Source: Celeribacter arenosi (GTDB taxonomy: Bacteria > Pseudomonadota > Alphaproteobacteria > Rhodobacterales > Rhodobacteraceae). Taken from it: DNA of 64,000 nucleotides. This document shows, one piece after another, positions 18,502-25,518 of this stretch. The DNA lies in assembly GCF_039539485.1 (NCBI RefSeq), contig NZ_BAABDF010000005.1, positions 99,653 to 163,652 of the forward strand, in the 5' to 3' direction. Under the pieces are notes generated by a model. It ran no database searches and was not told the DNA's origin. It saw only the letters and a program-made list of their open reading frames with translations. Within the stretch, counting starts at the first letter, position 1. Each line of letters starts with the position of its first letter. The translations under genes were made by a program, and so were the position numbers.

Positions 18502-18711
18502 ATGGACTATCACATCCTGCGTGAAATCGCCGACAGCTGGGTGCTTCTGGCAATGTTCGTGTTCTTCATCGGCGTGATCGCATGGGCGTTTCGCCCCGGA
18601 TCACGCGCCGAACACCGCGACACCGCCAACAGCATCTTTCGCAACGAAGACAAACCCGCCGCAGATGCCGCAGATCCCGACGACGCCGAAGTTAAGGAGG
18701 CGAGGACATGA
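18502..18711 (+). CDS. ccoQ: cbb3-type oxidase subunit IV (CcoQ)
   Basis: A 69-residue single-helix protein (hydrophobic segment about 12-32, ending in AWAFRPGSR) followed by an acidic tail. This is the CcoQ/FixQ small subunit, which stabilises the oxidase complex. ATG 18502 is chosen because GGGGAGGG lies just upstream; an earlier in-frame ATG would add 9 residues overlapping ccoO. Its stop overlaps the ccoP start as ATGA. Confidence 0.93.
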   Translation: MDYHILREIADSWVLLAMFVFFIGVIAWAFRPGSRAEHRDTANSIFRNEDKPAADAADPDDAEVKEART

Positions 18712-19559
18712 GCAAGAAACAAGACGTCGAAACCACAGGCCATTCGTGGGACGGGATTGAGGAATTCAACAATCCGCTCCCCAAATGGTGGCTCTATATC
18801 TTCTACGCCTGCATCATCTGGGGCGTCGCCTATTCGATCGCCTATCCGGCATGGCCCATGGTCTCCAAAGCGACCAGCGGCCTCATGGGGTGGTCCACAC
18901 GCGCAAACGTGGCGGCCAAGATCTCCGAGTTCGAACAGATGAACGCCGCCGTGGAGGCAGAACTCGCCGCCGCGGACGTGACCGAAGTGGCGCTGGGCTC
19001 GGACGTGCACAGCTACGCCGTCAACGCCGGTGCCGCCGTGTTCCGCGCCAACTGTTCGCAGTGTCACGGCTCGGGCGCGGCGGGCAACGTCGGCTACCCG
19101 AACCTGCTCGACAACGACTGGCTCTGGGGCGGCACCGTGGATGAAATCGCCTATACGATCCAACACGGTATCCGCAACGAAACCGACGATGCGCGCTACT
19201 CGGAAATGCCCAAATTCGGCGTCGACGAGTTGCTCGAGGACGACCAGATCAATCAGGTCGTCGAATACGTCCTCGCCATCTCCGGTCAGGACCACGACGC
19301 CGCACTCGCCTCGGCAGGCACTCTGGTGTTCGAGGAAAACTGCGCCGCATGCCACGCCGAAGACGGCACGGGCGACATCTACCAAGGTGCCCCCAACCTC
19401 ACCGACGCGATCTGGCTCTACGGCGGCTCGCGCGAGGCGGTGCATGAAACCGTCCATGCCGCGCGCTTTGGCGTGATGCCTGCATGGGGTGAACGCCTCA
19501 GCCAGGCCGAGGTCAACGCAGCCGCGCTCTACGTCCACCAATTGGGCGGTGGCGAATAA
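18708..19559 (+). CDS. ccoP: cbb3-type cytochrome c oxidase subunit III (dihaem cytochrome c)
   Basis: A 283-residue entry point for electrons into the oxidase. The N-terminus has the CcoP_N pattern HSWDGIEEFNNPLPKWW leading into a membrane helix (about 28-50). Two periplasmic haem c sites follow: Cys116-X2-Cys119-His120 (CSQCH) and Cys212-X2-Cys215-His216 (CAACH). It is the last gene of ccoNOQP; several hairpins follow it. Confidence 0.96.
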   Translation: MSKKQDVETTGHSWDGIEEFNNPLPKWWLYIFYACIIWGVAYSIAYPAWPMVSKATSGLMGWSTRANVAAKISEFEQMNAAVEAELAAADVTEVALGSDVHSYAVNAGAAVFRANCSQCHGSGAAGNVGYPNLLDNDWLWGGTVDEIAYTIQHGIRNETDDARYSEMPKFGVDELLEDDQINQVVEYVLAISGQDHDAALASAGTLVFEENCAACHAEDGTGDIYQGAPNLTDAIWLYGGSREAVHETVHAARFGVMPAWGERLSQAEVNAAALYVHQLGGGE

Positions 19560-19572
19560 CGTCACACGAATT

Positions 19573-19588
19573 CGGGCGGAAACGCCCG
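19573..19588 (+). terminator. Short GAAA-loop hairpin after ccoP
   Basis: CGGGCG at 19573-19578 pairs with CGCCCG at 19583-19588 around a GAAA tetraloop, 13 bases after the ccoP stop. There is no T run after it, so it may protect the mRNA end rather than terminate. Confidence 0.6.
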
Positions 19589-19593
19589 GATAA

Positions 19594-19640
19594 GGCACCG
19601 ATCCTTGATCCTGTTCGCGCGTTTCCTGAGGATCGGTGCC
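19594..19640. repeat. 12-bp perfect inverted repeat between ccoP and ccoG
   Basis: GGCACCGATCCT at 19594-19605 is the exact reverse complement of AGGATCGGTGCC at 19629-19640, with 23 bases between. It could form an RNA hairpin or be a protein site; its position between two hairpins suggests a structured mRNA end. Confidence 0.75.
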
Positions 19641-19650
19641 ATTCTGCAGA

Positions 19651-19690
19651 CCGCGCCATGTCGTCACATCGCATGGCGCGGTTTTCGTTT
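19651..19690 (+). terminator. Rho-independent terminator after ccoNOQP
   Basis: CCGCGCCATG at 19651-19660 pairs with CATGGCGCGG at 19672-19681 around 11 bases, followed by TTTTCGTTT. This should end the ccoNOQP transcript and isolate the ccoG promoter. Confidence 0.85.
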
Positions 19691-19770
19691 CCCACCTGCG
19701 GGTCAGAGCCAAACCCCAGAGCGAAACCTATGCGCGAAACTCATCTTTAATGTCGCACCCGCAGAGCCGC

Positions 19771-19784
19771 TTGATCCACATCAA
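19771..19784. promoter_or_regulatory. FNR box upstream of ccoG
   Basis: TTGATCCACATCAA is a perfect TTGAT-N4-ATCAA dyad, 61 bases before the ccoG ATG. It gives ccoGHIS its own low-oxygen promoter, separate from that of ccoNOQP. Confidence 0.9.
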
Positions 19785-19845
19785 AGCCCCCTTTGCGTGG
19801 CCCGCCCATTAAAGGGAACCAGCGAACAGACGAGGTCCGCTCATC

Positions 19846-21294
19846 ATGAGCTCTACGGATAATTCACCCAACGACAATCTCTACGCGGCCCGCGAACCCA
19901 TCTTTCCGCGCCGCGTGACCGGCAAATTCCGCACGCTCAAATGGATCATCATGGCGGTCACTTTGGGTATCTACTACCTCACCCCGTGGATCCGCTTTGA
20001 CCGTGGTCCCAACCTCCCGGACCAAGCCGTCCTCGTCGACCTCGCCAACCGCCGTTTCTTCTTTTTCTGGATCGAAATCTGGCCGCATGAATTCTACTTC
20101 ATCGCGGGCCTTCTGATCATGGCCGGTCTCGGGTTGTTCCTGTTTACCTCTGCGGCAGGGCGCGTGTGGTGTGGCTATACCTGCCCGCAAACCGTCTGGA
20201 CCGACCTCTTCATCCTCGTTGAACGCTGGATCGAAGGCGACCGGAACGCCCGCCTGCGCCTGCACCGACAGAAACGCATGGACCTGCGCAAATTCCGCCT
20301 GCGGATGACCAAATTCATCGCATGGCTCCTGATCGGGCTGGCCACCGGCGGCGCGTGGGTGTTCTACTTTGCCGATGCGCCGACCCTGCTGCGCGACCTC
20401 TTTACGCTGAACGCCCATCCGGCGGCCTATCTCACCGTGGCCATCGCCACCGCGACGACCTTCTTCTTTGGCGGTTTCGCGCGTGAACAAATCTGCATCT
20501 ACGCCTGCCCGTGGCCGCGCATTCAGGCCGCGATGATGGACGAAGATACCCTGACCGTCGCCTACCGCCACTGGCGCGGCGAACCGCGCGGCAAACACCG
20601 CAAAGGCGAGAACGCCGGCGAAAACAAAGTCGAATTGGGCGACTGCATCGACTGCATGGCCTGCGTCAACGTCTGCCCGATGGGCATCGACATCCGCGAC
20701 GGGCAGCAACTCGAATGCATCACCTGCGCGCTGTGCATCGATGCCTGCGATGACATCATGGACAAAATCGGCAAACCGCGCGGGCTGATCGACTATATGT
20801 CGCTCGCCGACGAACCTGCCGAAACCGCCGGTGCCGCCCCGAAGTCGGTCTGGAAACACGTCCTGCGCCCGCGCACGATCCTCTACACGGCGCTCTGGTC
20901 TGCGGTGGGTCTGGGTCTGGTGTTCGCGCTGTTCATCCGCTCGGACATCGACATGACCGTCGCCCCTGTGCGCAATCCGACCTTCGTGACGCTCTCGGAC
21001 GGGGCGATCCGCAACATCTACGACGTGCGCCTGCGCAACAAACATGGCGACGACCGCCCGTTCCGCGTTACAGTGGCAGGGGATCCAACCCTGAGCGTTC
21101 AGGTCGAAGGCACCCCCTACGAAGTCGTCACCGTGCCCGCCGACCAGATGAAAATCCAACGCGTCTACGTCATGGCGCCGGCGGGTTCGACCCCTGCCAC
21201 TTCGGACCGCACCGAATTCACGTTCTGGGTGACGGATATGACAAACAACGACCGCGCCAGCGTGGAGACGGTCTTTAACGGACGAGGTCAGTAA
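19846..21294 (+). CDS. ccoG: CcoG, membrane-bound ferredoxin-like cupric reductase for cbb3 assembly
   Basis: A 482-residue inner-membrane protein (FixG/RdxA family) needed to supply copper to cbb3 oxidase; family members reduce Cu(II) to Cu(I). It has several membrane helices in the first 215 residues, with conserved cysteine motifs CGYTCP near 109-113 and YACPWPR near 219-225. Two 4Fe-4S clusters follow: Cys267, 270, 273, 277 and Cys291, 294, 297, 301. An Ig-like periplasmic domain makes up the C-terminus. First gene of ccoGHIS, under its own FNR box. Confidence 0.94.
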   Translation: MSSTDNSPNDNLYAAREPIFPRRVTGKFRTLKWIIMAVTLGIYYLTPWIRFDRGPNLPDQAVLVDLANRRFFFFWIEIWPHEFYFIAGLLIMAGLGLFLFTSAAGRVWCGYTCPQTVWTDLFILVERWIEGDRNARLRLHRQKRMDLRKFRLRMTKFIAWLLIGLATGGAWVFYFADAPTLLRDLFTLNAHPAAYLTVAIATATTFFFGGFAREQICIYACPWPRIQAAMMDEDTLTVAYRHWRGEPRGKHRKGENAGENKVELGDCIDCMACVNVCPMGIDIRDGQQLECITCALCIDACDDIMDKIGKPRGLIDYMSLADEPAETAGAAPKSVWKHVLRPRTILYTALWSAVGLGLVFALFIRSDIDMTVAPVRNPTFVTLSDGAIRNIYDVRLRNKHGDDRPFRVTVAGDPTLSVQVEGTPYEVVTVPADQMKIQRVYVMAPAGSTPATSDRTEFTFWVTDMTNNDRASVETVFNGRGQ

Positions 21295-21295
21295 C

Positions 21296-21772
21296 ATGGC
21301 GCAAACTGCAAAACCCCGCGAGATCACCGGCAAACACGTCCTCATCGGGACCGTCGCTGCCTTCTCCGTCATCATCGGCGTCAACTTCTTCATGGCGTTT
21401 CAGGCCGTGCGCACATTCCCGGGGCTGGAGGTCAAAAACTCCTACGTGGCCTCGCAGACCTTCGATGTGGAACGCGACGCGCAGGAGGCGCTCGGGTGGA
21501 CCGTGCGCGCCGTGCCAGAGGGCGACATCGTGCGCGTGCAAATCCGTGACGCAGAGGGCGCGCCCGTTCAGGCCGCAACCCTCACCGGCACCATCGGACG
21601 CCCGACCTCTGTCAAAGACGACCAGACCCCTGAATTCACCTTTGACGGCACCGACTTTGTGGCCAACACCGGCGCTCTGGAGAGCGGGAACTGGAACTAC
21701 CGGATGGTGGCCACAGCCGCCGACGGGACCGAATTCAAACAACGCGTCATTTTCTACGTGAAACAGCAATAG
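21296..21772 (+). CDS. ccoH: CcoH/FixH-family cbb3 assembly protein
   Basis: A 158-residue protein with one N-terminal membrane helix (about 14-36) and a periplasmic beta-rich domain, the FixH plan. It binds assembling cbb3 subunits and is needed for a stable oxidase. It starts one base after the ccoG stop and is followed 15 bases later by ccoI, so the genes are coupled. Confidence 0.92.
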   Translation: MAQTAKPREITGKHVLIGTVAAFSVIIGVNFFMAFQAVRTFPGLEVKNSYVASQTFDVERDAQEALGWTVRAVPEGDIVRVQIRDAEGAPVQAATLTGTIGRPTSVKDDQTPEFTFDGTDFVANTGALESGNWNYRMVATAADGTEFKQRVIFYVKQQ

Positions 21773-21787
21773 GGGCGAGCGCGCGCG

Positions 21788-23977
21788 ATGTCCGAGGTCC
21801 AGATCTCTGCCTGCCCTGCCTGCGTGGCCGCCCCCGCCGCGCAAGAGGCCGCACATGCGCGCGACCTGCGCGAGGCGCGTATCATCCTGTCCCTGCCCAC
21901 GGCCCATTGCGCGGCCTGTATATCCTCGGTCGAACGGGCGCTCGGCAAACAGGACGGCGTGCATGCGGCGCGGGTGAACCTCACCCTCAAACGCGCCCTC
22001 GTAGAGGCCGATGAAACCGTAACCGCAGAGGCGCTCGTCGATGTGCTCGCAGGGATCGGGTTTGAGGCCTATGAACTCGACGCAGGCGCGATTGCCGCCA
22101 CCGAAACCGACCGGCAGGGCCGCGCGATCCTGACCCGCATCGCGGTGTCGGGCTTTGCGATGATGAACGTGATGCTTTTGTCCGTGGCCGTCTGGTCGGG
22201 CGCTGCGGATGCGACCCGCGACATGTTCCACTGGATTTCGGCGGCCATCGCTCTGCCCGCTATCGCCTATGCCTCCCAGCCGTTCTTTACCTCCGCATGG
22301 TCGGCCCTGCGCGTGCGCCGCCTCAACATGGACGTGCCGATCTCGCTGGCCATCCTGCTGGCGGCGGCCATGTCGGTCTATGAGACCACGCAGTCGGGCC
22401 ACCACGCCTATTTCGACGCGGCGCTGTCGCTGACCTTCTTCCTGCTCGCAGGGCGCTACCTCGACTATCGCACCCGCTCCGTGGCGCGCTCGGCCGCCGA
22501 AGAACTCGCCGCCCTCGAAGTGCCCCGTGTCACGCTCGTCGATGGCACCGTGGTGCCGATTTCCGAGATCGCCAAAGGCACCCTCGTGCGCGTCGTGCCC
22601 GGCGCGCGGGTTCCCGTGGACGGGATCGTGACCGACGGGTCCTCCGAACTCGACCGCTCGCTTTTAACCGGTGAAAGCCTGCCTGTCGCAGCCTCCGCAA
22701 ACACCATCGTCAGCGCGGGCGAAGTGAACCTGACCGGCCCGCTCACCGTGCGCGTCACGGCGGCGGGCGAAGACAGCTCTCTCCACCGCATGGCCGACCT
22801 CGTCGCCATGGCCGAAACCTCGCGCAACCGCTACACGTCGCTGGCCGACCGCGCGGCGCAAATCTACGCTCCCCTCGTGCATATCCTCGCCTTCGCGGCC
22901 TTCGTGGGCTGGATGATCGCCTCGGGTGATGCGCGCCTGTCGCTCAACATCGCGGTCGCGGTGCTGATCATCACCTGTCCCTGCGCCCTCGGCCTCGCCG
23001 TGCCCGCCGTGACCACCGCCGCCTCCGGTCGCCTGTTTCGCGCCGGCCTGCTGATCAAATCGGCCACCGCGCTGGAACGCCTCGCCGAGGTCGACACCGT
23101 GGTCTTCGACAAAACCGGCACCCTGACGGAGGGCCGCCCCGAACCCGCCAACCTCGATCAAATCGCCCCCGCCGATCTGGCCATCGCCATGGCGCTCGCG
23201 TCGGGGTCCGCGCATCCGCTCTCCACCGCGCTTTACGAGGCCGCGCGCGCGCAAAACGTCACCCCCGCCACCCTCAGTGACATCAGCGAAGTGCCCGGCC
23301 ACGGTGTGCAGGCCCGCCTCGATGGCACGCTCGTGCGACTGGGGCGCGCCGCATGGGTGGGTGCCGATCCGCGCCCGATGACCGCAACCTACCTCAGCAT
23401 CGGCGATGCGGCCCCCGTCGCCTTCACCTTTGTCGACCACCTGCGCGACGGCGCGGCTGAGGCCATCGCGGGCCTCAAATCCCAAGGCAAAGACGTGGTG
23501 CTGCTCTCCGGTGACGCGCCTGCAGCCGTCGCCGATCTCGCCGCGCGTCTGGGCATCGACGCGTGGGAGGCCGAATGCCTGCCCGAAGGCAAAGCCATGC
23601 GCGTGGGCGAACTGACCCGCGCGGGGCGTCGCGTCCTGATGGTGGGGGACGGGCTGAACGACACCGCCGCACTCGCCGCCGCCCATGTGTCGATCTCGCC
23701 CGCTTCCGCGCTAGAAGCGACCCGCGTGGTCTCCGACATGGTGCTTTTGGGCAAATCGCTCGCCCCTCTGGGCGAGGCCGCACAGGTCGCCGTTTCCGCA
23801 ACCCGCCGGATCAAGGAAAACTTCGCCATCGCCGCGGGCTACAACATGATCGCCATTCCCGTCGCGCTGGCAGGCTTTGCCACACCGCTCGCCGCAGCAC
23901 TGGCAATGTCCGCCTCTTCCATTACGGTGTCGTTGAACGCCCTGCGCCTACGGGCCAGAAACCGAGGTCCAAAATGA
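21788..23977 (+). CDS. ccoI: Copper-transporting P1B-type ATPase CcoI/FixI
   Basis: A 729-residue P-type ATPase that exports copper across the inner membrane for cbb3 oxidase assembly rather than detoxification. It has an N-terminal heavy-metal domain with Cys41-A-A-Cys44 and an additional CPAC motif at 9-12. The membrane metal motif CPC is at 397-399, the phosphorylated aspartate is Asp441 in DKTGT, and the hinge motif GDGLND lies near 620. Placement in ccoGHIS identifies the CcoI subtype. Its stop overlaps the ccoS start as ATGA. Confidence 0.95.
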   Translation: MSEVQISACPACVAAPAAQEAAHARDLREARIILSLPTAHCAACISSVERALGKQDGVHAARVNLTLKRALVEADETVTAEALVDVLAGIGFEAYELDAGAIAATETDRQGRAILTRIAVSGFAMMNVMLLSVAVWSGAADATRDMFHWISAAIALPAIAYASQPFFTSAWSALRVRRLNMDVPISLAILLAAAMSVYETTQSGHHAYFDAALSLTFFLLAGRYLDYRTRSVARSAAEELAALEVPRVTLVDGTVVPISEIAKGTLVRVVPGARVPVDGIVTDGSSELDRSLLTGESLPVAASANTIVSAGEVNLTGPLTVRVTAAGEDSSLHRMADLVAMAETSRNRYTSLADRAAQIYAPLVHILAFAAFVGWMIASGDARLSLNIAVAVLIITCPCALGLAVPAVTTAASGRLFRAGLLIKSATALERLAEVDTVVFDKTGTLTEGRPEPANLDQIAPADLAIAMALASGSAHPLSTALYEAARAQNVTPATLSDISEVPGHGVQARLDGTLVRLGRAAWVGADPRPMTATYLSIGDAAPVAFTFVDHLRDGAAEAIAGLKSQGKDVVLLSGDAPAAVADLAARLGIDAWEAECLPEGKAMRVGELTRAGRRVLMVGDGLNDTAALAAAHVSISPASALEATRVVSDMVLLGKSLAPLGEAAQVAVSATRRIKENFAIAAGYNMIAIPVALAGFATPLAAALAMSASSITVSLNALRLRARNRGPK

Positions 23978-24135
23978 ACGTACTCGTCTACCTTATTCCG
24001 GTGTCGATCTTTCTCGGCGGGCTCGGCCTCGCGGCGTTTTTCTGGTCGATCCGCGCGCGCCAATACGATGACCCCGACGGGGACGCCAACCGCATCCTGA
24101 CCGGCGATTACGACGATCATCCCCGTCAGGAATGA
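23974..24135 (+). CDS. ccoS: CcoS, small cbb3-type oxidase assembly protein
   Basis: A 53-residue protein with one membrane helix (about 4-26) and a short polar tail containing DDPDGDANRIL, typical of CcoS/FixS. It is needed for cofactor insertion into the oxidase. The start overlaps the ccoI stop, and the last 10 bases overlap the converging tesA-like gene. Confidence 0.93.
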   Translation: MNVLVYLIPVSIFLGGLGLAAFFWSIRARQYDDPDGDANRILTGDYDDHPRQE

Positions 24136-24782
24136 CCCTCGACACGCGCGGCCAGTTCACCCACCACCGGCCCGATCGCGTCGATAATCACCCGCACGCC
24201 CGCCGCATTGGGGTGAATGCCGTCGCTCTGCATGAACCGCGCCAAAGTCTCCGCACTATCGGTTTTCTCGACCAGGGCGCCGAGGAAATTCTCCACATAA
24301 AGCGCATCATATTGCGCCGCGAGATCGGGGTAGATCGCCTCGAAAGCGGCGCGGTAGTCTTCGCCGTAATTGCCCGGCACGCCGATCCCGATGATGAGCA
24401 CAGGAATATCGCGCGCCTTGGCCGCCTCCATAATGCCTGTCAGGTTCGCACGCGCCACCTCCGGGTCGATCCCGCGCAGCACATCATTGCCGCCGAGCGC
24501 CACGATCATCGCATCGATATCGGGCGTCAGGGTCCAATCAACCCGCGCCAACCCGCCCGTGGTCGTATCGCCGCTCACCCCCGCATTCACCACCGTCGCG
24601 CCGATCGCGCGCGCATCGAGCCACGCCTGCAACTGCGCGGTAAACCCGTCCGCCTGCATCAACCCGTAGCCTTGGGTCAAACTATCGCCGAGCGCTGCAA
24701 TCCGCACGTCACGCGCCTGCGCCCCCGCGGTGAAGGCAATTAGTCCCATAACCGCTAAAATCGTCGCGACCCGCTTGTTCAC
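24126..24782 (-). CDS. tesA: SGNH/GDSL arylesterase / lysophospholipase, TesA-like
   Basis: A periplasmic esterase-thioesterase of the SGNH hydrolase family, about 218 residues. The blocks are GDSLTQGYG (nucleophile Ser), the Gly of the VVNAGVSGDTTTGG block, GGND, and the Asp-His pair in SDGIHPNAAG. GTG 24782 is chosen because it gives a full signal peptide (VNKRVATILAVMGLIAFTAGAQA region); ATG at 24749 would leave a shortened one. It is divergent from the YbbA-like ATPase, with 49 bases between, an arrangement seen in many proteobacteria. Confidence 0.88.
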   Translation of the reverse strand: MNKRVATILAVMGLIAFTAGAQARDVRIAALGDSLTQGYGLMQADGFTAQLQAWLDARAIGATVVNAGVSGDTTTGGLARVDWTLTPDIDAMIVALGGNDVLRGIDPEVARANLTGIMEAAKARDIPVLIIGIGVPGNYGEDYRAAFEAIYPDLAAQYDALYVENFLGALVEKTDSAETLARFMQSDGIHPNAAGVRVIIDAIGPVVGELAARVEGHS

Positions 24783-24831
24783 GCGACCTAAAACGCCATA
24801 TCCAAAGGACAAACCCGAAAGGATTCCGACC

Positions 24832-25518
24832 ATGAGCGACCCGATCATCGCGCTGAACGACGCGCGTCTCTCCCTCGACGGCAACGCGGGGCGCGTGGAC
24901 ATCCTGCGCGGCATCACGCTTGAGGTCGAACGGGGCGAAACCGTCGGATTGGTGGGGCCTTCGGGGTCGGGCAAATCATCACTCCTCATGTTGCTCGGCG
25001 GACTTGAACAGGCCAGCGGTGGCACGGTCAAGGTGCTGGGCCGCGATCTCACAGCGATGGACGAAGATCAACTGGCCCGCTTCCGTAGAGATCATATGGG
25101 CGTGGTCTTTCAGTCTTTCCACCTCATTCCGACAATGACGGCGCTCGAAAATGTCGCAACCCCACTGGAACTCGCCGGTGTGGCGGATGCATTCGATCGT
25201 GCGCGCGATGAACTCGTCGCGGTGGGTCTGGGAGACCGGCTCGACCATTACCCCGCGCAGATGTCGGGGGGCGAACAACAACGGGTCGCATTGGCGCGCG
25301 CCGCCGCGCCGCGTCCCGAAATCCTGCTCGCCGATGAACCGACCGGTAACCTCGACGGCGTGAATGGCGCGGCGATCATGGACCTCCTGATGTCCCTGCG
25401 CGACCGCCATGGCGCAACGCTCGTCCTCGTCACCCACTCGCGCGAACTCGCGGCGCGCTGTGACCGCTCTATCCGCCTGCGCGATGGCCTGCTTGATACC
25501 GCCGAGGCCGTTGCGTGA
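24832..25518 (+). CDS. ybbA: ABC transporter ATP-binding protein, YbbA/LolD-like
   Basis: A 228-residue ATPase of the MacB/LolD/YbbA family. Walker A is GPSGSGKSSLL, the signature is MSGGEQQRVALARA and Walker B is ILLADEPTGNLD, the last typical of this branch. It pairs with the large FtsX-type permease next door, whose GTG start overlaps its stop (GTGA). The substrate of YbbAP systems is not settled; the neighbouring periplasmic esterase hints at lipid-like or hydrophobic compounds. ATG 24832 has AAAGGA upstream. Confidence 0.9.
   Translation: MSDPIIALNDARLSLDGNAGRVDILRGITLEVERGETVGLVGPSGSGKSSLLMLLGGLEQASGGTVKVLGRDLTAMDEDQLARFRRDHMGVVFQSFHLIPTMTALENVATPLELAGVADAFDRARDELVAVGLGDRLDHYPAQMSGGEQQRVALARAAAPRPEILLADEPTGNLDGVNGAAIMDLLMSLRDRHGATLVLVTHSRELAARCDRSIRLRDGLLDTAEAVA

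Noticed and set aside
16020..18503. A very long open frame antisense to ccoN and ccoO
   Set aside because: It is His/Arg/Glu-rich shadow sequence created by the codon bias of the real genes; it has no domain, signal or ribosome binding site, and the plus strand encodes an unmistakable oxidase.
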